Positions 35,741 through 44,498 of a DNA stretch of 64,000 nt are shown here, in pieces (position 1 is the stretch's first letter; the number at the start of each line of letters is the position of its first letter). The stretch is from Cupriavidus sp. BIS7. Lineage in GTDB: Bacteria; Pseudomonadota; Gammaproteobacteria; Burkholderiales; Burkholderiaceae. The notes below the pieces were generated by a model. The model was not told the DNA's origin. It saw nothing but the letters and a program-made list of their open reading frames with translations, and made no database searches. Both the position numbers and the translations under genes were made by a program. The stretch is from assembly GCF_000292345.1 (NCBI RefSeq), contig NZ_ALOU01000020.1:78537-142536 (forward strand). Direction: 5' to 3'.

Positions 35741-37060
35741 ATGCCTCGTTCCGTGCCAGGCCGATCCGCCCGCCGCAATCCGGCTGCCCCGCTGGTGAGC
35801 GTGCTGGCCTGTTCGGCCATCCTGCTCTGCCCGCTGGCGGCCCACGGATCCGTTTCCGTGCTGCAACCGCCGCGCGTGATCGACGCCACCGGCCCGCTGA
35901 CTTTGACGCTGCTGGTCACCGGCGACCAGGATCTGCGCCGCTACGCCGTGCCCGAAAGCCTCGACGTGACGGCCTCGGGCGATCTGGCTGCACCGGCTCG
36001 CATGACGCTCAAGCGCGTCGGCACTGGTCCTGCCATCCTGAACCTGCGGCGCGGAGAAAATCGCACGATCAACTATCGCGGTGAATGGCCGGAGGGATTG
36101 CGCGGACAGGTACGCCTGGACATCATCGGCATCGATGCCGCACCCGTGCTGATCACGCTGAACCGGGCGCCCGGGGAAACACCTGCCACGGTCACGGCCC
36201 CAGTGGTTGCCGGGGCGCCTGCGGCACCGAAAGCGTCCGCACCTGCTGCGACATCGGCACCCCCTGCCGGCAATGCCCCACCGGTCACGCCAGTAGTATC
36301 AGCGGCCAGCCCCAGCGCGCCCGTTCCGGCGCCAGCCGATCTGCGCGACGCGCAACGGCTGTCGTTCAACGACCCGATGTACATCCTGTTCGGCGCCCAC
36401 GATGGCGCCAACGCCAAGTTCCAGATCAGCTTCAAGTTCCGCATCTACGAGGGCAAGGACCCCGGCTCGAAGCGCTTTATCGACAATCTCTATTTCGCCT
36501 ACACGCAGTTCTCGCTGTGGGACCTCCACAGCCCGTCGAAGCCGTTCGAGGACACCAACTATCGGCCTAGTCTGTATTACTACCTGTCCGATACCGGCGT
36601 GAAGAACAGTGTCATCAGCCGGCTGTCGATCGCGTCCGGCTTCGAGCACGAATCCAATGGACGCGGCGGCACGGATTCGCGCAGCATCAACACGCTGTTC
36701 GTGAAGCCGACGATGTACTTCGGCGACCAGAACGACTGGCACTGGCGCGTGGCACCCAAGGTCTATGCGTACCTGGAGAAGAGCGAGAACGAGGACATCG
36801 CACACTATCGCGGCTACATGGACCTGAACCTGGCTTACGGGCGGCCGGACTCCTGGGAATTCGCCGCCACGCTGCGCAAGGGCACGCAGAAGACCTATGG
36901 CAGCGTCGATGCACAGGTCACCTACCCGCTTGCGCGGCTGGTACCGGGCACGGCAGGCTACCTGATGCTTGGCTACTTCTACGGCTACGGCGAAAGCCTG
37001 ATCAACTACAACCAGAAGACACCGTGGCAGGTCCGATTGGGCTACGCGCTATCCCGCTAG
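35741..37060 (+). CDS. pldA: outer-membrane phospholipase A with N-terminal extension
   Basis: The 439-residue protein has a signal peptide (LVSVLACSAILLCPLAAHG), an extra beta-sandwich-like N-terminal domain (about residues 36-145), a Pro/Ala linker (150-200), then an OMPLA barrel. The catalytic set is His303-Ser305 in GFEHESNG with Asn317, matching the spacing of E. coli H142/S144/N156. OMPLA is activated by dimerisation and calcium when membrane asymmetry is lost. E. coli PldA lacks the added N-terminal domain. A TTG start at 35678 is possible but less likely. Confidence 0.88.
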   Translation: MPRSVPGRSARRNPAAPLVSVLACSAILLCPLAAHGSVSVLQPPRVIDATGPLTLTLLVTGDQDLRRYAVPESLDVTASGDLAAPARMTLKRVGTGPAILNLRRGENRTINYRGEWPEGLRGQVRLDIIGIDAAPVLITLNRAPGETPATVTAPVVAGAPAAPKASAPAATSAPPAGNAPPVTPVVSAASPSAPVPAPADLRDAQRLSFNDPMYILFGAHDGANAKFQISFKFRIYEGKDPGSKRFIDNLYFAYTQFSLWDLHSPSKPFEDTNYRPSLYYYLSDTGVKNSVISRLSIASGFEHESNGRGGTDSRSINTLFVKPTMYFGDQNDWHWRVAPKVYAYLEKSENEDIAHYRGYMDLNLAYGRPDSWEFAATLRKGTQKTYGSVDAQVTYPLARLVPGTAGYLMLGYFYGYGESLINYNQKTPWQVRLGYALSR

Positions 37061-37100
37061 CGGCCTGCCGCCGGCCTTGAGCCGCCTCCGCTGAAAAACG

Positions 37101-37133
37101 AAAACGCCCGGTGCCAACGGCCCGGGCGTCTTG
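37101..37133. terminator. bidirectional terminator between pldA and grpE
   Basis: ACGCCCGG and CCGGGCGT pair around TGCCAACGGC, with AAAA before and TCTT after, between the convergent stops of pldA and grpE. Confidence 0.8.
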
Positions 37134-37153
37134 CCATGCTCGAATGCTGCCGA

Positions 37154-37699
37154 TCAGCGCGGCGCCGAAACGGTCACCAGCGCGGGGCGCAGCACGCGGT
37201 CCGCAATCATGTAGCCGCGTTGCAGCACATTGACCACCGTGTTCGGATCCTGCTCGGATGGCACCATCGAGATCGCCTGGTGGCGGTGCGGGTCGAACTT
37301 CTCGCCCACCGGGTTCAGTTCGACGATGCGGCCACGCTCGAAGGCGGCGGCAAGCTGGCGCGCGGTCAGTTCCACGCCTTCGCGCAGCTTGGCAAGGTCG
37401 CCGGTGGCGTCGGCCAGCGCAGCCTGCAGGCTGTCCATCACGGGCACGAGGTTGTCGGCGAAGCTTTCGATGGCGAACTTGTGCGCCTTGGTCACTTCGT
37501 CCTGCGAGCGGCGGCGGATGTTCTCGCCCTCGGCCGTGGCGCGCAGGAACATGTCGTAGTGTTCCTTCGCCTTGGCTTCCAGTTCGGCCACCTGCTGCGT
37601 CAGGCGGGCCACCTCGTCGCCGGCTTCCGGCGCCTGCGCACGGGCGGCATCCTCGGCCGTCTGTGTATTGGGAGTTGGCGTCTGGTTCTGTTCTTCCAT
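37154..37699 (-). CDS. grpE: nucleotide-exchange factor GrpE
   Basis: GrpE opens the DnaK nucleotide pocket so ADP leaves. The 181-residue product has a flexible Thr/Ala/Gln-rich N-terminus, a long coiled-coil helix ([32 protein letters not shown]) and the C-terminal beta domain with [24 protein letters not shown]. Start chosen at 37699 (MEEQN). No dnaK gene is in the window. A sigma-32-like CTTGAA lies upstream at 37808-37813, but no matching -10. Confidence 0.96.
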   Translation of the reverse strand: MEEQNQTPTPNTQTAEDAARAQAPEAGDEVARLTQQVAELEAKAKEHYDMFLRATAEGENIRRRSQDEVTKAHKFAIESFADNLVPVMDSLQAALADATGDLAKLREGVELTARQLAAAFERGRIVELNPVGEKFDPHRHQAISMVPSEQDPNTVVNVLQRGYMIADRVLRPALVTVSAPR

Positions 37700-37982
37700 G
37701 TCGATTCGTGTCAAATCAAAAACTCGGCCCGCGCTGGCGGCAGGCCGTCGGGTAGGTCGGGTGTCAAACCGGCAAGTCTAGCCGCACTTGGTGTCGACCC
37801 CGATTTTTTCAAGTGTGGAGGTTCAGAGACGCAGAAATACGTCGTTACAAAGCGCTGCGCCGTGAAATCGTGCCGTCATTGCTTTGCTGCATCGCACACA
37901 CTAAGATTCAGTTAATAAAAAATGTCAAAAGTAACGGGAGCAAGAGGTGGATCATTTTGATGCATCCCTCGGAAGGCTCGCC

Positions 37983-38138
37983 ATGCACAAGCTGCCAGTT
38001 GTCGCCCTCTGCCTGATTGCCGCACTCTCGGCCATGACGGCCTTTATCTGCCTTTCCGATACGGTTGCTCCGCGAGACACCGAGTATGGCAGTGGCAAGG
38101 CCGTATTCAAGCATTACCTAGTCCAGTACGTCCGCTAA
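37983..38138 (+). CDS. 51-residue small membrane or secreted peptide
   Basis: MHKLPVVALCLIAALSAMTAFICLSD is an N-terminal hydrophobic stretch, then a short polar tail (TEYGSGKAVFKHYLVQYVR). GGAAGG lies six bases before the ATG at 37983; a GTG start at 37947 is also possible. It sits in an AT-richer stretch upstream of grpE, divergent from it. Either a secreted peptide or a single-span membrane protein; unrecognised. Confidence 0.5.
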   Translation: MHKLPVVALCLIAALSAMTAFICLSDTVAPRDTEYGSGKAVFKHYLVQYVR

Positions 38139-38193
38139 CCTGCGTCACAGTGCCGGCCGGAGCATTCTGCCCCGGCTGGTTGCAATCTCCGCT

Positions 38194-38589
38194 TCACCCC
38201 CTGAAGTCATCGATTCGCCGCCGGTCCCGCTTGGTCGGCCGACCCTGCATTTGCGCGGTCGGCTCGTGTTGGTAGCGGCGCCGCTCCGCCTCTGCCTGGC
38301 GCTGCGTCTGGCTTTCCGCGGTCTCGGCATAGAGTGTCTGGGCGACCGGCGCCGGACCGCGTGACGCCGTTACCCCCTTGACCACCACCTCCCAGCGCTG
38401 CTGGTGCGCTTCGAGCACCACCGTATCGCCGGGCTTGACCTCGCGCGAGTTCTTGCACGGCTGTCCATTGACGCTTACGCGCCCACGCTCCACCGCCTCG
38501 GCCGCCAGCGAGCGCGTCTTGAAGAATCGCGCGCACCACAGCCATTTGTCGATGCGCAGGCGTGCATCGGGTTCGAAATCGACTTGCAT
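38194..38589 (-). CDS. hslR: S4-domain RNA-binding protein, Hsp15-like
   Basis: The 131-residue protein opens with an S4 domain (RIDKWLWCARFFKTRSLAAEAVERGRVSVNG and PGDTVVLE), then a basic tail with RYQHEPTAQMQGRPTKRDRRRIDDF. E. coli Hsp15 (HslR) binds stalled 50S subunits carrying tRNA after heat shock. The gene lies between hemH and the grpE region, a heat-shock neighbourhood. Confidence 0.87.
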   Translation of the reverse strand: MQVDFEPDARLRIDKWLWCARFFKTRSLAAEAVERGRVSVNGQPCKNSREVKPGDTVVLEAHQQRWEVVVKGVTASRGPAPVAQTLYAETAESQTQRQAEAERRRYQHEPTAQMQGRPTKRDRRRIDDFRG

Positions 38590-38620
38590 GGTTACTTTCC
38601 GTTACGGCCCCTTCCGCCTT

Positions 38621-38670
38621 GGGTGACCTCAGGTGACCTCGGGCGGCCTCAGGTGACCTCGGGCGGCCTC
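38621..38670. repeat. 10-bp tandem repeat at the hemH 3' end
   Basis: Five 10-base units run GGGTGACCTC, AGGTGACCTC, GGGCGGCCTC, AGGTGACCTC, GGGCGGCCTC; the last ends inside the hemH stop. The second to fifth form a 20-base unit repeated twice. It lies in the 79-bp hslR-hemH spacer. Confidence 0.75.
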
Positions 38671-39784
38671 AGGCCGCCGCACCGCGGGCCTGCGCGCGGC
38701 TGCGCCGTGCCTCCAGTTCATGTGGATGCGGATTCTGCAGTGGCCAGCCCTGCAGATGCTGCAGCGCAATGTCTGCCAGGCCGGCGATCCATGCCTCGGC
38801 ATCGTTGAGGCATGGGATGAAATGGAAGTCCTTGCCACCCGCCACGCGGAACTCAGACTGCCCCTCCATGGCGATTTCTTCAAGTGTCTCGATACAGTCG
38901 GCGGGGAAACCGGGGCAGAACACGTCCACACGCTGCGTCCCGACCTTGCCCAGTTCAGCGAGCGTTGGCGCCGTATAGGGCTGCAGCCACTCTGCCTTGC
39001 CGAAACGCGACTGGAATGTCACCTGATACTGGCCCGGCTGCAGGCCCAGCGCTTCGCCGAGCAGGCGGCCCGTCTTCAGGCATTCGCAATGATAGGGGTC
39101 ACCCAGGTCCAGCAGGCGGCGCGGCAGGCCGTGGAACGACAGGATCAGCTTGTCGCCGCGAGCAAAGTCGGGCACGCCGTTCCGGGCCCAGTAGGCGCTC
39201 ACCTGCTGCTGCAGGGCCGAGATATAGGCAGGATGGTCGTGAAAGTGCTTGATTAGCCTTATCTCGGGCTGATTGCGCCACGTCGACAGTACGCGGAACA
39301 CTTCGTCGAACGCGGTGGCGGTGGTCGTGCCCGAGAACTGCGGGTAAAGCGGCAGCAACAGGATCTGTTCGGTGCCCTGGCGGCGCAGCGCCTCCATGAC
39401 AGATTCGATCGACGGATTGCCATAGCGCATGGCGCAGGCCACGGTCACGTCATGCCCGAGCTTCTGCATCAGCAGTTGCAGCGCGTGCGCCTGGCGTTCG
39501 GTGTAGACCAACAGCGGCGAGCCTGTCATGTGCGCCTCGCGCAGCCAGATCGACTCGTACTTCATCGCCGACGCCCGCGAGCGGAACGGCAGAATCAGTC
39601 CATGCAGTATCGGCAGCCAGGCCAGGCGCGGGATCTCCACCACGCGCGGGTCGGACAGGAACGCCTTCAGATAGCGGCCCACCGCCTTCGGCGTGGGCTC
39701 GTCGGGGGTGCCGAGGTTGATCAGCAGGATCGCGGTGCGCGGCGGCTGGCCGTGCTGGTATGCCGGTTCAGGCGAAAACGTCAT
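38669..39784 (-). CDS. hemH: ferrochelatase
   Basis: Ferrochelatase inserts ferrous iron into protoporphyrin IX, the last step of haem synthesis. The 371-residue product has the N-terminal [12 protein letters not shown], the catalytic region [21 protein letters not shown] (His and carboxylates), [17 protein letters not shown], and [17 protein letters not shown]. Membrane-associated by family. I chose ATG 39784 ([12 protein letters not shown]). It lies downstream of hrcA on the same strand, with a long inverted repeat between them. Confidence 0.96.
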   Translation of the reverse strand: MTFSPEPAYQHGQPPRTAILLINLGTPDEPTPKAVGRYLKAFLSDPRVVEIPRLAWLPILHGLILPFRSRASAMKYESIWLREAHMTGSPLLVYTERQAHALQLLMQKLGHDVTVACAMRYGNPSIESVMEALRRQGTEQILLLPLYPQFSGTTTATAFDEVFRVLSTWRNQPEIRLIKHFHDHPAYISALQQQVSAYWARNGVPDFARGDKLILSFHGLPRRLLDLGDPYHCECLKTGRLLGEALGLQPGQYQVTFQSRFGKAEWLQPYTAPTLAELGKVGTQRVDVFCPGFPADCIETLEEIAMEGQSEFRVAGGKDFHFIPCLNDAEAWIAGLADIALQHLQGWPLQNPHPHELEARRSRAQARGAAA

Positions 39785-39899
39785 AGGGTTTCCGTTGGGA
39801 CTGCCGGGGACGCTGGACAATCAGACGACGGCCGCCAGAATTATTGTGAAACGGCCTCTTGGGACAGACACGCCTTCTGTATCGATAGTTCGTGGCTTG

Positions 39900-40012
39900 G
39901 AGCCGCTAACAGAACGAAGCGAAGCGGTTCTGGCTAGGCGCGCGGCCGCAGACAGTACAAGTGGTCTGGCCAAGGCCGCGCAACGACGCCAGAATCGTTC
40001 TGTTAGCGGCTC
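39900..40012. repeat. long inverted repeat at the hrcA 3' end
   Basis: GAGCCGCTAACAGAACGA at 39900-39917 is exactly repeated in inverted form at 39995-40012. Inside, GTTCTGGC with GCGCGGCC on the left have imperfect complements (GGCCGCGC, GCCAGAAT) on the right, so the whole 113-bp block can fold into a long imperfect hairpin. It abuts the hrcA stop codon. It looks like a mobile or REP-type palindrome and is unrelated to the CCCTCTCCC family. Confidence 0.8.
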
Positions 40013-41059
40013 TCAAGTCTGGCTGAGTGCGCTGGACAGCAGCCGTGCGGTGATGTCGACAATCGGAATCACCCGCTCGTAGGCCATCCGCGTGGGGCCG
40101 ATCACGCCTAGCGTGCCGACGATCTGGCCGTCCACTTCGTACGGCGCCGTGATCACGGCCATGTCCTCGATCGGCACAAGCTGGCTTTCGCCGCCGATGA
40201 AGATCTGCACGCCCTGCGCGTGGCTGGATACATCCAGCAACTGCAGCAGGCTGGTCTTGTGTTCGAACACGTCGAACAGGCGGCGCAGCTTGTCCATGCT
40301 CGACGAGAGGTCTTCCACTTCCAGCAGCTTGCGCTCGCCGGAGATGAATACCTGCTCGTTATCTTCGGCCATCGCACTGCTGCCAGCCTCGACCGCGGCC
40401 TGCATCAGCGCGGACATGTCGCGGCGCAGGTCCTGCAGTTCCACCCGCAGATGGGCGCGCACGGCGTCGAAGCTCATGCCCGCGTAATGCGAGTTGAAGA
40501 AGTTCGCCGCCTCGATAAGCTGGGCCGGCGTATATGCCAGTTCGGTCTGGATGATGCGGTTCTGCACGTCGCCTTCCGGGCTGACGATGATCAGCAGGAT
40601 GCGCTTGTCCGACAGCCGCATGAATTCCACCTGCCGGAACGACTGGGCGCGCCGCGGCGTCATCACCACCCCGGCGAAGTGCGACAGGTTCGAAAGCGTA
40701 TGTGCCGCCGCCGTGATCATCCGCTGCGGCCCGAACTGCTGGCTGCCCAGTTGCCCCTGGATCTGGCCGGTCAGGTCGGCCAGCTCGGCGGCCAGTTCGG
40801 GCGCGCGCTCCAGAGGCCGTGCCGTCAACATCGTGTCGACGAACAGCCGGTAACCGCGCGGCGTGGGAATGCGGCCCGCAGATGTATGCGGGCTGGCGAT
40901 TAAACCCATCTCCTCGAGGTCCGACATCACATTGCGAATGGTGGCCGGCGAGAGATCGAGACCCGAAAACTTCGACAGGGTGCGCGAGCCCACGGGCTGC
41001 CCTTCGGCGATGTATCGCTCGATCAGGGTTTTGAGAAGCTTTTTTGAACGCTCGTCCAT
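40013..41059 (-). CDS. hrcA: heat-inducible transcription repressor HrcA
   Basis: HrcA binds CIRCE operators and is kept active by GroEL. The 348-residue product has an N-terminal winged helix ([47 protein letters not shown]) followed by a GAF-like domain ([48 protein letters not shown]). No CIRCE element is visible here; its targets are probably groE genes elsewhere. Divergent from nadK with 101 bp between the ATGs. Confidence 0.96.
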   Translation of the reverse strand: MDERSKKLLKTLIERYIAEGQPVGSRTLSKFSGLDLSPATIRNVMSDLEEMGLIASPHTSAGRIPTPRGYRLFVDTMLTARPLERAPELAAELADLTGQIQGQLGSQQFGPQRMITAAAHTLSNLSHFAGVVMTPRRAQSFRQVEFMRLSDKRILLIIVSPEGDVQNRIIQTELAYTPAQLIEAANFFNSHYAGMSFDAVRAHLRVELQDLRRDMSALMQAAVEAGSSAMAEDNEQVFISGERKLLEVEDLSSSMDKLRRLFDVFEHKTSLLQLLDVSSHAQGVQIFIGGESQLVPIEDMAVITAPYEVDGQIVGTLGVIGPTRMAYERVIPIVDITARLLSSALSQT

Positions 41060-41100
41060 GATGCCCCGATTTTAATCAAACTTTGGCGGTTCCGGCGCCA

Positions 41101-41117
41101 CCGGGAGCACCTCCCGG
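41101..41117. promoter_or_regulatory. CCGGGAG/CTCCCGG palindrome between hrcA and nadK
   Basis: Seven-base arms with a CAC spacer lie in the centre of the divergent hrcA-nadK spacer. Not a CIRCE sequence; role unknown. Confidence 0.35.
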
Positions 41118-41160
41118 CCCAATGCTGGCAACGGTCACGCCGGTATGTTCTAATCCCGGC

Positions 41161-42078
41161 ATGTCTGCCCCCCAAAAGACCGGCGCCCCGCGCCCCCCGT
41201 TCAAGACCGTTGCCCTGGTGGGCCGGTATTCGACCGCCGGTATCGAAGGTCCGCTGGAAGAGCTCGCATCCTGCATTTCCCGTAACGGGCAGGATGTGGT
41301 GTTCGAGCGCGAGACCGCGATGGCCACCGGCCTGACCGGCTACGCCGTGCTGACGCCCGACGAAATCGGCCGCGAAGCCGACGTGGCGGTGGTGCTGGGC
41401 GGCGACGGCACGTTGCTGGGGCTTGCCCGCCAGCTGGCCGGCCGCAATGTGCCGGTGATCGGCGTGAACCACGGCCGGTTGGGCTTCATGACCGACATCC
41501 CGCTGGACGACGTCACCACGACGCTGCCCGAGATGCTCTCCGGCCGGTACGAGTCCGAGACCCGCATGCTGCTGGAATCGCGGGTGATCCGCGACGATGC
41601 GGTGATTTTCTCCGCGCTGGCCTTCAACGACGTGGTGGTGAACCGTTCGGGCATTTCCGGCATGGTCGAACTGGCCGTCTCGGTCGACGGCCATTTCATG
41701 TACAACCAGCGTTCAGACGGCCTGATCGTATCCACGCCCACCGGCTCCACCGCCTATGCGCTGGCCGCGGGCGGCCCGATCCTGCATCCGACGCTGTCCG
41801 GCCTGGTGCTGGTGCCGATCGCCCCGCATGCGCTGTCGAACCGGCCGATCGTGCTGCCGCACGATGCCGAGGTCACCATCGAAGTGGCCAGCGCGCGCGA
41901 TGTCAGCGTCAACTTCGACATGCAGTCGCTGGCTTCGCTGCTGCCCGGCGACCGCATCGTGGTGCGCCGTTCGGACAAGACCATCAGCCTGCTGCACCCG
42001 GTGGGTTACAACTACTACGCCACGCTGCGCAAGAAGCTGCACTGGCACGAGTACCCGACTGAAGACAATCGGCTCTGA
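41161..42078 (+). CDS. nadK: NAD kinase
   Basis: NadK phosphorylates NAD to NADP. The 305-residue enzyme has the GGDGT motif ([14 protein letters not shown]), [10 protein letters not shown], and the [17 protein letters not shown] region that binds ATP and NAD. The ATG at 41161 ([10 protein letters not shown]) was chosen; an upstream in-frame start would overlap the hrcA promoter region. It is followed by recN after 63 bp. Confidence 0.96.
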   Translation: MSAPQKTGAPRPPFKTVALVGRYSTAGIEGPLEELASCISRNGQDVVFERETAMATGLTGYAVLTPDEIGREADVAVVLGGDGTLLGLARQLAGRNVPVIGVNHGRLGFMTDIPLDDVTTTLPEMLSGRYESETRMLLESRVIRDDAVIFSALAFNDVVVNRSGISGMVELAVSVDGHFMYNQRSDGLIVSTPTGSTAYALAAGGPILHPTLSGLVLVPIAPHALSNRPIVLPHDAEVTIEVASARDVSVNFDMQSLASLLPGDRIVVRRSDKTISLLHPVGYNYYATLRKKLHWHEYPTEDNRL

Positions 42079-42141
42079 CCGGCCGACGCTCAGACGCTCC
42101 CACGCCCAGACATTCAGCCCAATCCCCGTCCTTCACCCACG

Positions 42142-43926
42142 ATGCTGCGCAGCCTTTCGATCCGCGAATTCGTCATCGTCGACACGCTCGACCTCGACTT
42201 CTCGGCCGGCTTTACCGTATTCACCGGTGAAACCGGCGCGGGCAAGTCGATCCTCATCGATGCGCTGGCCCTGGTGCTGGGCGAGCGCGCCGACGCCGGC
42301 GTGGTCCGCGAAGGTGCCGCGCGCGCCAGCGTCAGCGCCACGTTCGGCACGCACGCGGCACTGGATGCCTGGCTGGCCGAACGCGAGCTGGCCGGCGACA
42401 TGGAAGACGATGACGGCGGCACGGTGCTGCTGCGCCGGACCGTCGATGCCAGCGGACGCAGCAAGGCCTTCATCAATGGCGCGGCCGCAACGCTGGCGCA
42501 ATTGCGCGAGGTTGGCGACCAGCTCGTCGACATCCACGGCCAGCATGCCCATCAGTTGCTGCTGCGCCCCGACGCGCAGCGCCAGTTGTTCGACGCCCAC
42601 GCGGGGCTGACCGAGCAGGCCGCCGCGGTGGCCGAGGCCTGGCGCGTCTGGCGCGCCTGCGTCAAGCAGCGCGAGGCCGTCGAACACCAGTCGCGCGAGA
42701 TGCAGCTTGAACGCGAACGGCTCGAATGGCAGGTCGGCGAACTCGAGAAGCTCGCGCCGCAGACAGGCGAATGGGAAGAGATCCAGGCCGAGTACAACCG
42801 GCTGTCGCATGCGGCGGGGCTGATCGACGGCAGCCGCGCGGCGCTTGACGCGCTCTCCGAATCTGACGGCGCAGTGACATCGGTGCTCAACGGCGTGGTG
42901 CACAGGCTGCAGCAACTGGCCGATGTCGATCCCGCGCTGCGCGATGTGCTGGCCGCGCTGGAACCGGCTTTGGTCCAGGTCGAGGAGGCCGCGCACTCGC
43001 TGAACCGCTACGTCGACCGACTGGAACTTGATCCCGAGCGGCTGGAGGCCGTGGAGGAGCGCATGCAGGCGCTGCACGCCACCGCGCGCAAGTACCGCCT
43101 GCCGCCCGAGCAACTGTCCGACGAACTGCTGGCGCGGCGCCAGCAGCTGGAGGATCTTCAGGCCGCGCAGGACATCAACAAGGTGCTGGCCCGCGAAGCC
43201 GCGGCACGCGCCGCCTACCTGACGCTGGCGCAGCACCTGTCGGGCGCGCGCAAGGATGCCGCCAAGGCGTTGTCCGCCGCGGTCACCGATGCAATGCAGG
43301 GCCTGTCGATGGCGGGCGGCGCGTTTGCCGTGGCGCTGAACCCGCTCGAAGAAGGCCAGAGCCACGGGCTCGAGCAGATCGAGTTCCTGGTGGCAGGCCA
43401 CGCGGGCGTCAGTGCCCGGCCGCTGGCCCGGGTGGCATCGGGTGGCGAACTGGCACGGATCAGCCTGGCAATCTCGGTCATCACAAGCGAAGCCGCGCCC
43501 ACGCCGACACTGATCTTCGACGAGGTCGATACCGGCATCGGCGGTGCGGTAGCCGAAGTGGTCGGGCGCCGCCTGCAGGAACTTGGGCGCTCGCGCCAGG
43601 TGCTCTGCGTCACCCACCTGCCGCAGGTGGCCGCGCAGGCTGGCACCCATCTGCTGGTCAGCAAGGAAACGAGCAAGGAACCAGCCAAGGACGGCGGCAA
43701 GGGAGCGGGCAAGGCGGGCACCCCGGTGACACGTTCGCGCATCCGGGTGCTCGACGAGGGTGGCCGCGTCCAGGAAACGGCGCGTATGCTTGGCGGCGCC
43801 ACGGTCACTGCCACCACCATGCAACACGCCGAAGAAATGCTGGCACAGGGTGCCCGTGCCGCGCTGGCTGCCAACGCCCCGCGCGAACCTGCCGGCAAGC
43901 GCCCGCCGCGCCGTGCGGCGGGCTAA
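42142..43926 (+). CDS. recN: DNA repair protein RecN
   Basis: RecN is an SMC-like ATPase in double-strand-break repair. The 594-residue product has Walker A GETGAGKS, long coiled coils, the signature RVASGGELARISLAI, Walker B LIFDEVDTGIGG, and the His switch in VTHLPQVAAQA. A Lys/Gly-rich insert (KETSKEPAKDGGKGAGKAG) lies just after the H-loop and is longer than in E. coli RecN. Same strand as nadK. Confidence 0.96.
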   Translation: MLRSLSIREFVIVDTLDLDFSAGFTVFTGETGAGKSILIDALALVLGERADAGVVREGAARASVSATFGTHAALDAWLAERELAGDMEDDDGGTVLLRRTVDASGRSKAFINGAAATLAQLREVGDQLVDIHGQHAHQLLLRPDAQRQLFDAHAGLTEQAAAVAEAWRVWRACVKQREAVEHQSREMQLERERLEWQVGELEKLAPQTGEWEEIQAEYNRLSHAAGLIDGSRAALDALSESDGAVTSVLNGVVHRLQQLADVDPALRDVLAALEPALVQVEEAAHSLNRYVDRLELDPERLEAVEERMQALHATARKYRLPPEQLSDELLARRQQLEDLQAAQDINKVLAREAAARAAYLTLAQHLSGARKDAAKALSAAVTDAMQGLSMAGGAFAVALNPLEEGQSHGLEQIEFLVAGHAGVSARPLARVASGGELARISLAISVITSEAAPTPTLIFDEVDTGIGGAVAEVVGRRLQELGRSRQVLCVTHLPQVAAQAGTHLLVSKETSKEPAKDGGKGAGKAGTPVTRSRIRVLDEGGRVQETARMLGGATVTATTMQHAEEMLAQGARAALAANAPREPAGKRPPRRAAG

Positions 43927-43964
43927 GCGCGACACACCGTGGATTACACAGGAGTTTGAAACCG

Positions 43965-44390
43965 ATGACCCATGGCAAGCTGCCATTGATCCCCCGCCGC
44001 ATCGTCGTGGCGACCTTTGCCGCACTGGCGGTGACCGCCGTGTCGGGCTGCGCTTCGGAGTCGAAATCGTTCGCGCCGCCGCCCGGCAGCATCACCGACG
44101 ACCGCGCGATCGGCGACATCCTGGTCAAGTTCGCGCCGCCCGAAGTCGTGGTGTCGGAAGACGCAGGCAAGCTGCTGGCCGGCATCGAGGGGCCGGTGCG
44201 CTATGTGGTCAAACGGCCGATGTCGGGCGGGGTCTGGCTGGTCACTGCGATCACGAAGTCACCCGACGTCACACTCGACCAGGCCGTGGCAACGCTGCAG
44301 GCCGCACCGCGCGTGGAATCGGCCACGCCGGACCGGATGCTGAAGCCGCACCGTACGATGCCCCCCAGCCGGGACATGCCGCAGCAGTAA
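43965..44390 (+). CDS. propeptide-like (I9-type) lipoprotein
   Basis: The 141-residue protein has a signal with lipobox VSGC (Cys29), then one domain. Residues about 45-135 align with the propeptide of the subtilase 108 bp downstream: YVVKRPMSG...PRVESATPDRMLKPHRTMP here matches LAVKRPMAG...PRVADAVPDRWLRLHDTIP there. Subtilase propeptides act as folding chaperones and inhibitors, so this may be a membrane-anchored chaperone or inhibitor in trans; that is inference. GGAG lies ten bases before ATG 43965. Confidence 0.72.
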   Translation: MTHGKLPLIPRRIVVATFAALAVTAVSGCASESKSFAPPPGSITDDRAIGDILVKFAPPEVVVSEDAGKLLAGIEGPVRYVVKRPMSGGVWLVTAITKSPDVTLDQAVATLQAAPRVESATPDRMLKPHRTMPPSRDMPQQ

Positions 44391-44498
44391 CTGCCGCCAT
44401 CGCCTAATCTTGATCCGTCGGCCCAGCAGTAGATCAGCAGTTCGCATCGCCGGTTAGCGTCAGAAGTCCGCATCCACACCCCACAACGGGAGGCGACG

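Noticed and set aside
37808..37813. sigma-32 promoter for grpE
   Set aside because: CTTGAA fits the -35 but no CCCCAT-type -10 follows at 13-15 bp, so I did not list it as a feature.
38621..38670. CRISPR-like array
   Set aside because: Units are 10 bases in direct tandem with no unique spacers and no cas genes nearby.
41060..41160. CIRCE element at hrcA
   Set aside because: The palindrome CCGGGAG-CAC-CTCCCGG does not resemble TTAGCACTC-N9-GAGTGCTAA.
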